From: Acidobacteriota bacterium | GTDB lineage: Bacteria; Acidobacteriota; Vicinamibacteria; Vicinamibacterales; UBA2999 | Direction of reading: 5' to 3' | NCBI GenBank assembly: GCA_016210845.1 | Contig: JACQTK010000162.1 | Coordinates: 1-36,337 of the forward strand | DNA: 36,337 bases | Part shown: piece by piece, positions 6,948 through 18,132 of the stretch | How positions within the stretch are numbered: the first letter of the stretch is position 1 | Layout: every line of letters begins with the position of its first letter | Program-made: the position numbers and the translations under genes | The notes under the pieces: model-generated | The model's database searches: none | Told to the model about the DNA's origin: nothing | The model's input: only the letters and a program-made list of their open reading frames with translations

Positions 6948-8237
6948 TTGACGATCCTCTACTTCGACTGCTTCTCGGGCGCGTCGGGCGACATGATCCT
7001 CGGCGCGCTGCTCGACGCGGGCCTGCCGCTCGACGACCTGCGCGGGGCGCTCGGCAGCCTCGCGGTCGACCGCGAGATGGTGTGGACGGAGCGGGTGAGG
7101 CGGGCCGGGCTCGTCGCCACGAAGCTCCACGTACGGGGCGAGGAGCACCGACACGCCTCAGGGGACTCGCACCGACACGCGTCAGAGGAGTCGCACCGAC
7201 ATACGTCAGAGAGGTCGCACCGACATGAATCGGGATCGCACCGACACGCGTCAGAGATCTCGCACCCTCATGCCCACCGAACGCTGTCGGAGATTGGCGC
7301 ACTGATCGATGAGTCCGCCCTGAGCCACTCCGGGAAGGCGCGTGCGAAGGCGCTCTTCCAGCGGCTCGGCGAGGTCGAGGCCGCCATGCACGGCACGACG
7401 ATCGAGCGCGTGCATCTGCATGAAGTCGGCGCGCTCGATTCCATCATCGACATTGCCGGGGCCGTGTACGGGCTCGAGGCGCTCGGCGTCGACATGGTGG
7501 TGGCCTCGCCGCTCAACGTCGGCGGCGGCACCGTTCGCTCGGCTCACGGCGTCTATCCCGTTCCCGCGCCCGCGACCGTGCGGCTGCTGGAGGGCGCGCC
7601 AATCTACGCGGGGCCGCAGCAGGCGGAGCTCGTCACGCCGACCGGCGCGCTGCTCGTGGCCGGCTATGCCGAGCGGTACGGCCCTGTGCCCGCCATGCGG
7701 CTGACGACCGTGGGATATGGCGCTGGATCGCGGGATTTCGCCGACACGCCCAACGTCCTGCGCGTGCTGATCGGCGAAGCCGACGCCAAGGGGCCCTCTC
7801 ACACCGTCGTCGTCATGGAGGCCGAGATCGACGACATGAACCCGCAGATCTTCGGCGTTCTGATGGATCGTCTGCTGGCGGAGGGAGCGCTGGACGTCTT
7901 CTACACCGCAGTGCAGATGAAGAAGAGCCGCCCGGGGACGCTGCTGACGATCGTCGCGCCCCCCGAGGAGCGCGAGCGGCTGGCGTCGGTGGTGTTCCGC
8001 GAGACCACCACCATCGGCGTACGCTACCGCGAGATGCTGCGCGAGTGCCTGGATCGCGAGACGGTCACCGTCGAGACGCCGTTTGGCGCGGTGGGCATCA
8101 AGGTCGCGCGCCGCCACGGGGAGGTCCTCAACGCGTCGCCCGAGTTCGACGACTGCGCCCGCCTGGCGGAGGCGGCCGGCGCGCCCGTCAAGGACGTGCA
8201 GGCGGCGGCGATGAGAGCGTACCTGGATCGGACGTAG
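6948..8237 (+). CDS. larC: LarC-type nickel-pincer cofactor synthase (nickel insertion), with His-rich tandem insert
   Basis: LarC inserts Ni into pyridinium-3,5-bisthiocarboxylic acid mononucleotide to make the nickel-pincer cofactor of lactate racemase and related enzymes. The protein (about 429 residues) begins LTILYFDCFSGASGDMILGALLDAG. TTG 6948 fits the family start; ATG 6915 in the same frame would add 11 residues overlapping radC. Family blocks include HLHEVGALDSIIDIAGA, SPLNVGGGTV and EAEIDDMNPQI. The insert between the N-terminal domain and HLHEVGA is a His-rich stretch encoded by 24-bp repeats. Unlike the two-frame larC of Lactobacillus, this is one continuous frame. No larB, larE or lactate racemase is nearby. 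The TAG stop is part of a REP-like GTAG motif. Confidence 0.88.
   Translation: MTILYFDCFSGASGDMILGALLDAGLPLDDLRGALGSLAVDREMVWTERVRRAGLVATKLHVRGEEHRHASGDSHRHASEESHRHTSERSHRHESGSHRHASEISHPHAHRTLSEIGALIDESALSHSGKARAKALFQRLGEVEAAMHGTTIERVHLHEVGALDSIIDIAGAVYGLEALGVDMVVASPLNVGGGTVRSAHGVYPVPAPATVRLLEGAPIYAGPQQAELVTPTGALLVAGYAERYGPVPAMRLTTVGYGAGSRDFADTPNVLRVLIGEADAKGPSHTVVVMEAEIDDMNPQIFGVLMDRLLAEGALDVFYTAVQMKKSRPGTLLTIVAPPEERERLASVVFRETTTIGVRYREMLRECLDRETVTVETPFGAVGIKVARRHGEVLNASPEFDDCARLAEAAGAPVKDVQAAAMRAYLDRT
7142..7280 (+). repeat. In-frame 24-bp tandem repeats encoding a His-rich segment
   Basis: About five imperfect 24-bp units (consensus TCGCACCGACACGCGTCAGA plus 4 bp) encode (E/R)SHRHASE-like octapeptides, with roughly 13 His in 46 residues, ending SHPHAHR. 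His-rich stretches at this site in LarC proteins plausibly hold Ni. The nearly pure nucleotide repetition suggests recent expansion by slippage or unequal recombination in units that keep the frame. Confidence 0.9.
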
Positions 8238-8314
8238 AGCGCGGCTGTACGCCGCGCCAGGCGGGCCGTTCCGCCTTCGCTGAAGCTACGGCGGACGAGA
8301 AGGGCCCGCCCTAC
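8234..8314. repeat. REP-like multi-hairpin element between larC and metG
   Basis: The element starts with GTAG (8234-8237, containing the larC stop). The hairpin GCGCGGC-TGTAC-GCCGCGC follows. A second, longer dyad (GGCGGGCC near 8263 pairing with GGGCCCGCC near 8302) encloses CCGCCTTCGCTGAAGCTACGG, and the element ends in CTAC (8311-8314). Here the GTAG/CTAC tetranucleotides face outward. The metG start lies 8 bp downstream, so the element occupies the metG 5' untranslated region. Confidence 0.75.
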
Positions 8315-8321
8315 GATTGTG

Positions 8322-10379
8322 ATGCGCTATTACCTGACCACCGCCATCGACTACGTCAACAGCCGCCCCCACCTGGGCACGGCGTACGAAAAGATCACCG
8401 CCGACGTCATCGCCCGGTACAAACGCCTCGCGGGGCTCCAGACGCACTTCCTGATGGGCAACGACGAGCACTCGCAGAACGTCTACAAGCGGGCGGCGGA
8501 GAGAGGGCTCGATCCGCGGGTCTACTGCGACCAGATGGAGCAGGAGTTCCGCCTCGTCTGGCGGCAGCTCGACATCTCGTTCGACGACTTCATCCGCACC
8601 ACCGAGCCGCGCCACAAGGCGGCGGTGCAGAAGCTGGCGCAGCGCTGCTTCGACAAGGGCGACATCTACGAGGGCTACTACGAGGGCTGGTACTGCGTGT
8701 CCTGCGAGGCGTTCAAGCAGGCAAAGGACCTCGTGGACGGCAAGTGTCCCCTGCATCCGGCGCTGGCGCCGGAGTGGATCCGCGAGAAGAACTACTTCTT
8801 CCGGCTGTCGGAGTACCGCGAGCCACTGCTGCGGCACTTCCGGCAGCATCCCGAGTTCCTCCAGCCCGACGTGCGGCGCAACGAGATGCTGCGGCTGCTC
8901 GAGGGCGGCCTCGAGGACATCTCGATGAGCCGTGCCGGACAGCTCTGGGGCATCCCGCTCCCGTTCGCCCCGGACAATGTCGTGTACGTCTGGTTCGACG
9001 CGCTGATCAACTATGCGGCGGCGGTGGGCTACGGCACCGACGAGGAGCGGTTCGCGGCCTGGTGGCCCGCGGATCTCCACATCGTGGGCAAGGACATCAC
9101 GCGCTTCCACACGGTGGTCTGGCCGGCGATGCTGATGAGCGCCGGCCTGGCGCTGCCGAAGCAGGTGTTTGGACACGGATGGGTGAACTTCGGCGGCCAG
9201 CGGATGAGCAAGTCGGCTGGGACGAGCCTGGACCCCTCGGACGTGGCGCAGCGGTTCGGCCCCGATCCGCTGCGCCTGTACCTCGTCAAGGAGATCTCGT
9301 ACGGGGGCGACGGTGACTTCACCTGGGAACGCTACGAGGAGCGGTACAACGTCGATCTCGCCAACAACCTCGGCAACCTGGTCAGCCGGCTGGTGGCGAT
9401 GGCCGAGAAGTATCGTGGCGGCCGCCTGTCGCCGGGTGGAGGGAGCGGCCGCCTGGCCGAGGTCGCCGCGGCGTCGCTCGCTCGTTACAGGGCGTCCATG
9501 GACCGGTTCGCGCTGCACGAAGGGGCCACAGCGGCGTTTCACCTGGTGGATGCCGCCAATGAGTTCATTGCCGAAACGGCGCCGTGGACCCTGGCGAGGG
9601 ATCCGGCCAAGGCAGACGTCCTCGATCGCGCGCTGTTCGACGTGGCCGAAGCCATTCGAGTGGCCGCGGTGCTGCTGCTGCCCGTGATGCCCTCGTCCTG
9701 TGCCGAGATCCTGCGGCGTGTCGGCGACCGCACGCCGGCTGGGGCGTTACGGCTCGATCGTGACGCCCGGTGGCGCGCCGACGGCATGAGGGAAGTCATG
9801 AAGAGCCCGCCGCTCTGGCCGCGTGCAGAGGACGGCGGACCTGAAGGTCCGCCTCTACGACCGCCACGTGTAGGGGCCGACCGTCAGGTCGGCCCAAAGG
9901 AGACCTCCGTGACCGACAAACCCATTGGCGGCGCAGGTGAGCCCGCCGCCCCAGGTGCAACGCAGGCGGTGGGCGCCGGTGCCACGCCCGCTGAGGACAC
10001 CGGCCTTCGCGACACGTTTCGGCCAGGCTCGCCGGAGCCTTCGGCGGAGGCGGCCCGCATCTCGATCGACGATTTCATGAAGGTCGACCTGCGCGTGGCC
10101 AGGGTGCTCGGCGCCGAGGCCGTGCCGAAGTCGAAAAAGCTGCTCAAGCTGACGATCGACACGGGCGCCGACCAGCGCACCATCGTGGCGGGCATCGCCG
10201 ACGCCTACCAGCCGGACCAGCTCGTCGGCCGCACCATCGTCGTCGTGGCGAACCTGAAGCCCGCCAAGCTGATGGGCGTCGAGTCCAACGGGATGGTCCT
10301 GGCGGCCAGCCCGGACGGCGGCGCTCCCACGCTCGTGGGCTTCGACCAGGCGATTCCGCCGGGCACGCGTGTGCGGTGA
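8322..10379 (+). CDS. metG: Methionyl-tRNA synthetase with C-terminal tRNA-binding domain
   Basis: Charges tRNA-Met in the cytoplasm. The 685-residue protein has the class I HIGH-like motif in RPHLGTAYE (about residue 15). It has a zinc-knuckle-like set in CVSCEAFKQ and GKCPLHPA, the KMSKS motif in QRMSKSAGTSLD (about 294), an anticodon-binding helical domain, and an EMAP/Trbp111-like OB domain (about 579-685, FMKVDLRVARVLGAE through VESNGMVLAA). ATG 8322 directly follows an in-frame GTG at 8319; either could start. The linker between the anticodon domain and the OB domain contains a REPIN-like insertion in frame (9834-9895), translated as roughly GGPEGPPLRPPRVGADRQVG, followed by an Ala/Gly/Pro-rich stretch. 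Confidence 0.95.
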   Translation: MRYYLTTAIDYVNSRPHLGTAYEKITADVIARYKRLAGLQTHFLMGNDEHSQNVYKRAAERGLDPRVYCDQMEQEFRLVWRQLDISFDDFIRTTEPRHKAAVQKLAQRCFDKGDIYEGYYEGWYCVSCEAFKQAKDLVDGKCPLHPALAPEWIREKNYFFRLSEYREPLLRHFRQHPEFLQPDVRRNEMLRLLEGGLEDISMSRAGQLWGIPLPFAPDNVVYVWFDALINYAAAVGYGTDEERFAAWWPADLHIVGKDITRFHTVVWPAMLMSAGLALPKQVFGHGWVNFGGQRMSKSAGTSLDPSDVAQRFGPDPLRLYLVKEISYGGDGDFTWERYEERYNVDLANNLGNLVSRLVAMAEKYRGGRLSPGGGSGRLAEVAAASLARYRASMDRFALHEGATAAFHLVDAANEFIAETAPWTLARDPAKADVLDRALFDVAEAIRVAAVLLLPVMPSSCAEILRRVGDRTPAGALRLDRDARWRADGMREVMKSPPLWPRAEDGGPEGPPLRPPRVGADRQVGPKETSVTDKPIGGAGEPAAPGATQAVGAGATPAEDTGLRDTFRPGSPEPSAEAARISIDDFMKVDLRVARVLGAEAVPKSKKLLKLTIDTGADQRTIVAGIADAYQPDQLVGRTIVVVANLKPAKLMGVESNGMVLAASPDGGAPTLVGFDQAIPPGTRVR
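9834..9895. repeat. REPIN-like doublet inserted in frame in metG
   Basis: Hairpin 1 is GGCGGACCT-GA-AGGTCCGCC (9834-9853), followed by CTAC at 9855-9858. The spacer is about 11 bp. GTAG at 9870-9873 is followed by hairpin 2, GGGCCGACC-GTCA-GGTCGGCCC (9874-9895). This is two REP-like units in inverted orientation with inward GTAG signatures, translated through without a stop in the metG linker. Confidence 0.88.
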
Positions 10380-10385
10380 GAACGC

Positions 10386-10431
10386 CCAATTCCCAAGAGG
10401 CCCCACTCCCGATTCGGACGGTGGGAATTGG
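10386..10431 (+). terminator. Inverted repeat downstream of metG, possible terminator
   Basis: A perfect 10-bp inverted repeat, CCAATTCCCA (10386-10395) and TGGGAATTGG (10422-10431), has a 26-nt loop and begins 6 bp after the metG stop. There is no T run, so it is not a classical Rho-independent terminator. It may instead be an RNA-stability hairpin or another small repeat. Confidence 0.4.
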
Positions 10432-10454
10432 ACGTTGCGGAGTCGGGAGCTGAC

Positions 10455-11234
10455 GTGGTCGACAGTCACTGCCATCTCGCGGGCCCCGAGTTTGCCGCCG
10501 ATCTGGACGCGGTCATCGCGCGGGCGCGCACCGCGGGACTCGTGCACGCGTTCGTGATCCTCGCCGCCGAGAACGCCGAGGAACTGGCGAGGGCCGACGG
10601 GATCGCGGCTCGGTGGCCCGACGTGCGGTTTGCGATTGGTGTTCATCCGCACACGGCCAGGACCTTTGCCCGCGATCCCGCCGCGGCGGCGCGGGAGGTG
10701 GACGCCGCTCTGGCGGCGCGGCCGCTGGCGCGGGCCGTCGGCGAGATCGGGCTCGACTATCACTACGACTTCTCGCCGCGGGACACCCAGCAGGCCGTGT
10801 TCCGCGAGCAGATCCGACTGGCCGCGCGCAGGCGGCTGCCGATCGTCATCCACACGCGCGAGGCCGAGGACGACACGTTCCGCATCCTCGGGGAGGAGGG
10901 GGCCGGCCGCGTGGGCGGCGTCTTCCACTGCTTCACGGGCGACCGCCGGATGGCCCAGCGTGTGCTCGATCTCGGGTTCTACGTCTCGCTGGCGGGGATC
11001 GTGACGTTCCCGCGCGCGCAGGCGCTGCGGGAGGTGGCGGCGATGGTGCCGCTCGAGCGCCTGCTGGTGGAGACCGACAGCCCGTATCTGGCGCCCGTGC
11101 CGCATCGCGGCACGCGGAACGAGCCAGCCCACGTCGGGCGCGTCGCGGAGGCGATCGCCGAACTGCGCGGCACGGACGGGTCGGTCGTGACGGCGGCCGC
11201 CGTGGAGAACTTCCGGCGTCTCTTCAACCCGTAA
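10455..11234 (+). CDS. tatD: TatD-family metal-dependent hydrolase
   Basis: A 259-residue TIM-barrel metallohydrolase of the TatD DNase family. Metal ligands and family motifs are VDSHCHL at the N-terminus, AIGVHPH, VGEIGLDYHYDFSPRDTQQ, IHTREAEDD, GVFHCFTGD and LVETDSPYLAP. GTG 10455 is chosen because GGGAG lies about 6 bp upstream and the conserved DSHCHL follows at once; TTG 10428 in frame is an alternative. TatD proteins act as 3'-5' DNases, and many genomes place them next to metG, as here. Confidence 0.92.
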   Translation: MVDSHCHLAGPEFAADLDAVIARARTAGLVHAFVILAAENAEELARADGIAARWPDVRFAIGVHPHTARTFARDPAAAAREVDAALAARPLARAVGEIGLDYHYDFSPRDTQQAVFREQIRLAARRRLPIVIHTREAEDDTFRILGEEGAGRVGGVFHCFTGDRRMAQRVLDLGFYVSLAGIVTFPRAQALREVAAMVPLERLLVETDSPYLAPVPHRGTRNEPAHVGRVAEAIAELRGTDGSVVTAAAVENFRRLFNP

Positions 11235-11309
11235 CTGCAACTGCCGACACGGATTAGCGTGCCTTCGCGCGTTGACACTCCGCGCGCGGATGTGGTCTGA
11301 TGGACGCGC

Positions 11310-12359
11310 GTGAATCCCACCGCGCAAAATCCTTCCGCGTCAGTTCTCGCGCAGATGTTCGAGCCGATCCGCGACGACCTGCGTCAGGTCGAGCGCGAGT
11401 TCGCCCGGCATGTGCAGTCGCAGATCGCCGTGATCCCTGCGATCGGCACCTACGTCCAGGACAGCGGCGGCAAGCGGATCCGCCCCGCGGTGCTGCTGAT
11501 GGCCGCGCGCATGGCCGGCTACGCGGGCGACCCTTCGACAGGCTCAGGGTCGTCCCGAGCGGAGTCGAGGGACGAGCGCGCCGTGCTGTATGCATCGGTC
11601 ATCGAGTTCATTCACACCGCGACCCTCGTCCACGACGACATCATCGACGAGGCCGAGCTGAGGCGCGGACGCGACGCCGTGCACACGCGCTGGGGAAATC
11701 ACCTCACGGTTCTATTCGGCGACTTCCTCTACCTGAAGTCGATGTCGCTGGCCCTCACGCAGGACAACCTCGAGATCATCCGCCTGCTCTGCGACGTGAC
11801 ACTCCGCATCGTCGAAGGAGAGATCTACCAGCTCACCAAGAACGGCGTGGTCGAGCTCTCGGAAGACGAGCATCTCGACATCGTCCGGCGCAAGACGGCG
11901 TACCTGTTCGCCGGCTGCGCCAAGATTGGCGGGATGCTCGGCGAGGTCACGTGCGAGCAGCAGGACGCGCTCTGGGACTACGGCCTCAACATCGGCATGG
12001 CGTTTCAGATCGTCGACGACCTGCTCGACTTCACGGGCGAGGAAGGGGCCCTCGGCAAGCCCGTGGGCGGCGATCTGCGCGAAGGAAAGATGACGCTGCC
12101 GGTGATCCACCTGCTCGGGCGGGGCGACGCGAAGGCCGAGACGCTCGTCCGCGCGATCATGCACGCGCGTCACGTCACGCTCGACCAGTGGCGGGAGGTG
12201 CGGGCGTTGCTCGGGCACGCCCGCTCGATCGACTACGCCTACAGCACGGCCGTCGAGTTCGTGGAGCGCGCCAAGCAGGCGCTGCGTGCGTGTCCGCCGG
12301 GCGCCGAGCGCGATGCGCTGATGTTCCTGCCGGACTACGTGCTGTCGCGCGATCGATAG
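11310..12359 (+). CDS. Long-chain polyprenyl diphosphate synthase
   Basis: A 349-residue trans-isoprenyl diphosphate synthase that elongates farnesyl diphosphate for the quinone side chain. It has GGKRIRPAVLL, the first Asp-rich motif (TLVHDDIIDEAELRRG) and the second (QIVDDLLDFTG), with Lys/Gln in REGKMTLPVIHLL. The Asp-rich motifs identify the family, but product chain length (octaprenyl or other) cannot be set here. GTG 11310 is the earliest good start. Between AARMAGYAGD and RAVLYASVIEFIH, about 15 residues (PSTGSGSSRAESRD) derive from a double-hairpin repeat inserted in frame (11528-11574). Relatives usually have a short loop there, before the helix leading to the first Asp-rich motif. 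Confidence 0.93.
   Translation: MNPTAQNPSASVLAQMFEPIRDDLRQVEREFARHVQSQIAVIPAIGTYVQDSGGKRIRPAVLLMAARMAGYAGDPSTGSGSSRAESRDERAVLYASVIEFIHTATLVHDDIIDEAELRRGRDAVHTRWGNHLTVLFGDFLYLKSMSLALTQDNLEIIRLLCDVTLRIVEGEIYQLTKNGVVELSEDEHLDIVRRKTAYLFAGCAKIGGMLGEVTCEQQDALWDYGLNIGMAFQIVDDLLDFTGEEGALGKPVGGDLREGKMTLPVIHLLGRGDAKAETLVRAIMHARHVTLDQWREVRALLGHARSIDYAYSTAVEFVERAKQALRACPPGAERDALMFLPDYVLSRDR
11528..11574. repeat. Double-hairpin repeat inserted in frame in the polyprenyl synthase gene
   Basis: Hairpin 1 is CGACCCT (11528-11534) pairing with AGGGTCG (11546-11552). Hairpin 2 is CGTCCC (11551-11556) pairing with GGGACG (11569-11574). The CCTTCGACAGGCTCAGGG and GAGCGGAGTCGAGGG pattern is familiar as a dispersed repeat in GC-rich bacterial genomes. 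It keeps the frame and is translated. Confidence 0.85.
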
Positions 12360-12369
12360 TCGATCATGA

Positions 12370-14622
<2,253 letters not shown>

Positions 14623-14654
14623 CTGAGGCCTGGGGCCTGGGCCCTGAGGCCTTC

Positions 14655-14660
14655 TATAAT
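14655..14660 (+). promoter_or_regulatory. Possible -10 box upstream of the HtrA gene
   Basis: A perfect TATAAT sits 7 bp before ATG 14668. If used, transcription would start at or next to the ATG and give a leaderless mRNA. No convincing -35 is seen 16-18 bp upstream, so this is tentative. The upstream spacer (14624-14652) is a GGCCT-rich imperfect palindrome. Confidence 0.3.
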
Positions 14661-14667
14661 GTCTCCT

Positions 14668-16167
14668 ATGCCACGGCGGTTCGTCGTCGTGACGGTGTGT
14701 CTCAGCGCCACCGTCGCCTTCCTGGTCGGGCTCGTGGTTGCGGGGACGATGACCCCGGCCCGGGCCGTGTCGGCCACCAGTCCACGTCCGGTCACGCGTC
14801 CGGCGGCCGCGCCTTCGCTTCCGACGCCGGCCGGCGTGGCGTCGTTTGCCGACGTCGCCGAACGGCTCAACCCCGCCGTGGTCAACATCGACGCGACCTC
14901 GCGCGGCGACGGCCGGACGCGTCGCCGCCTGACGCCATCGCTGCCCGAGACCCCCCAGCCGTTCGACCGGCCGCAGGCGCCGGATCGGGACGCGCCGCGG
15001 CGCGGCGCGGGTACCGGGTTCATCATCGACCAGGATGGCTTCATCCTGACCAATCACCACGTCATCGACGGCGCGGATCGGATCATGGTTCGCCTGACCG
15101 ACGGCAGGAACCTGCGGGCCGAGCGCATCGGATCGGATCCGGACACCGATATCGCGCTCATCAAGGTGGAGTCGCCGCGCCCGCTGCCCGTTGCGCCGCT
15201 GGGTGATTCCGACACGCTCCGCGTGGGTGAATGGGTGATCGCCATCGGCAACCCGCTGGCCTACGAGCACACCGTCACCGTGGGCGTGGTGAGCTTCATC
15301 GGCCGGAAGCTCTTCGACAGCTCGCTCGACCGCTACATTCAGACGGACGCGGCAATCAACTTCGGCAACAGCGGAGGGCCGCTGATCAACGCGCGCGGCG
15401 AGGTCATCGGGATCAATGCCGCCATCAGCTCGCGGGCGGCGAACATCGGGTTCGCGGTGCCGATCAACCAGGCGAGCGCCATTCTGCCGCAGCTGCGCGA
15501 GCGCGGGCGCGTGTCGCGGGGCTACATCGGCGTGATGCTGCGCGACGTCGACCCCGATCTGCAGCGATCGCTCGGTCTGGGGTCGTCCGACGGGGCGCTC
15601 GTCGAGGACGTCACGCCAGGGTCTCCTGGAGCGCGGGCAGGCATCCGCGCGTACGACCTGATCGTGGCGGTCGACGGCAAGCCCATCGCAAGCAACGACG
15701 CGCTCATCGCGCTCGTCGCGGCGCGTGAGCCGGGCACGACGGCCACGCTGCAGATCGTCCGCGACGGGCGGGCGCAGAACGTGGCGGTGAAGCTGGCGGA
15801 GCGCCCGCCGCGCGAGCGCCGCGCGGCGGCCTCCGATCCGCGGCCACCGCAGCCCTCGAGCCAGCGGGGGCAGGTGCTCGGCCTGTCGGTCCGCGAGATG
15901 GACGACGACGCGGCCGCGCGGTTCAGGCTGCCCGACGGCACCAAGGGCGTGATCGTGTCGCGCGTGGACCCGCTGAGCCCCGCCTTCGACGCCGAGGTGG
16001 AGCGCGGCCACGTGCTGCTCGAGATCAACCGCCAGCCCGTCGAGAGCCTCGAGGACTTCCGCCGCCTCACCGCGGACGCGCGTCCGGGCGACGTCCTGAC
16101 GCTGTACCTGTACCGGCCGGAGCTGGAGCAGCGGACGCTCCGGACGGTCACGATCGACGGGCCCTGA
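14668..16167 (+). CDS. HtrA/DegP-type periplasmic serine protease
   Basis: A 499-residue envelope quality-control protease. It has an N-terminal signal or anchor segment (VVVTVCLSATVAFLVGLVVAG), a low-complexity Pro/Arg linker, and a trypsin-like domain with triad His in TNHHVIDG (about 131), Asp in DPDTDIALIKV (about 161) and Ser in NFGNSGGPL (about 235). Two PDZ domains follow (about 275-370, YIGVMLRDVDP onward, and about 400-495, GLSVREMDDD onward). ATG 14668 is preferred over in-frame ATG 14659, which overlaps the TATAAT. The gene lies upstream of the NtrC-like regulator. Whether it is DegP, DegQ or DegS-like cannot be decided, although two PDZ domains favour DegP/DegQ. Confidence 0.93.
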   Translation: MPRRFVVVTVCLSATVAFLVGLVVAGTMTPARAVSATSPRPVTRPAAAPSLPTPAGVASFADVAERLNPAVVNIDATSRGDGRTRRRLTPSLPETPQPFDRPQAPDRDAPRRGAGTGFIIDQDGFILTNHHVIDGADRIMVRLTDGRNLRAERIGSDPDTDIALIKVESPRPLPVAPLGDSDTLRVGEWVIAIGNPLAYEHTVTVGVVSFIGRKLFDSSLDRYIQTDAAINFGNSGGPLINARGEVIGINAAISSRAANIGFAVPINQASAILPQLRERGRVSRGYIGVMLRDVDPDLQRSLGLGSSDGALVEDVTPGSPGARAGIRAYDLIVAVDGKPIASNDALIALVAAREPGTTATLQIVRDGRAQNVAVKLAERPPRERRAAASDPRPPQPSSQRGQVLGLSVREMDDDAAARFRLPDGTKGVIVSRVDPLSPAFDAEVERGHVLLEINRQPVESLEDFRRLTADARPGDVLTLYLYRPELEQRTLRTVTIDGP

Positions 16168-16292
16168 GCCACGAAGACGATTTGGCCACGAAGGTCACGA
16201 AGTTGTTTCTGTGGTGGCCTTTGTGCTCAACCAGAGTGGTCTTTGCGAGCTTTGTGGCAACGCCGTCTTTGTGCTCTTGACGATCGCTCCTC
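16168..16292. repeat. CACGAAG/CTTTGTG dispersed repeat spacer
   Basis: The spacer between the HtrA gene and the regulator consists of GCCACGAAG and GTCACGAAG units (about 16170-16202) and inverted counterparts such as CTTTGTGGC (about 16249). The same vocabulary recurs at 34606-34850. No gene or classical promoter is seen in it, although the regulator must be transcribed from within or through it. Confidence 0.65.
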
Positions 16293-17690
<1,398 letters not shown>

Positions 17691-17705
17691 TCGTTCGCAG
17701 TACGC

Positions 17706-17711
17706 GATAAT
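17706..17711 (+). promoter_or_regulatory. Likely -10 box of rnpB
   Basis: GATAAT lies 7 bp before the predicted 5' end of RNase P RNA (17718), the distance expected for a sigma-70 type start. The -35 is unclear in the overlapping 3' end of the regulator gene. Confidence 0.5.
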
Positions 17712-17717
17712 GAAGGG

Positions 17718-18122
17718 GTCGCAGTCAGCTAGACGACCGCCCGCCTGCGCGCGTTCGGCGCGGAGGCGAGAGGAAAGTCCGAACTCCGCTGGGCAGTGCG
17801 CCGGGTAACGCCCGGGCAGGGTGACCTGACGGACAGTGGCACAGAAAACATACCGCTGACGTGGCGTCCGCCTTCGGGCGGACGCTGCCAGCAAGGGTGA
17901 AAAGGTGCGGTAAGAGCGCACCGCGTTCGTGGCAACACGGACGGCAGGCAAAACCCCGCACGGAGCAAGACCAAATAGGGTGGCGCTCGAGGATGGCCCG
18001 TCCGACGCCACCGGGTAGGTCGCTCGATCCTGCGAGCAATCGCAGGGCTAGAGGAATGGTCGTCACGCCGGAGCCCGTGAGGGCGAAGGCGGACAGAATT
18101 CGGCTTACAGGCAGGCTGCGAC
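17718..18122 (+). ncRNA. rnpB: RNase P RNA, bacterial type A
   Basis: The catalytic RNA of RNase P, which matures tRNA 5' ends. Universally conserved blocks appear in order: GAGGAAAGTCCG (about 17769), ACAGAAAACATACCGC (about 17840), GGTAAGAGCGCACCG (about 17908), AAACCCCGCACGGAGCAAGA (about 17950), TAGAGGAATGGTCGTC (about 18050) and ACAGAATTCGGCTTAC (about 18093). The ends are set by the P1 helix: GTCGCAG at 17718-17724 pairs with CTGCGAC at 18116-18122. The length of 405 nt is normal. Only 10 bp separate it from the next gene. Confidence 0.97.
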
Positions 18123-18132
18123 GCTTTCCCCC

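Noticed and set aside
7142-7280. Regularly spaced repeats resembling a CRISPR array
   Set aside because: The repeats are contiguous 24-bp coding units in larC, without unique spacers. No cas gene is present in the window.
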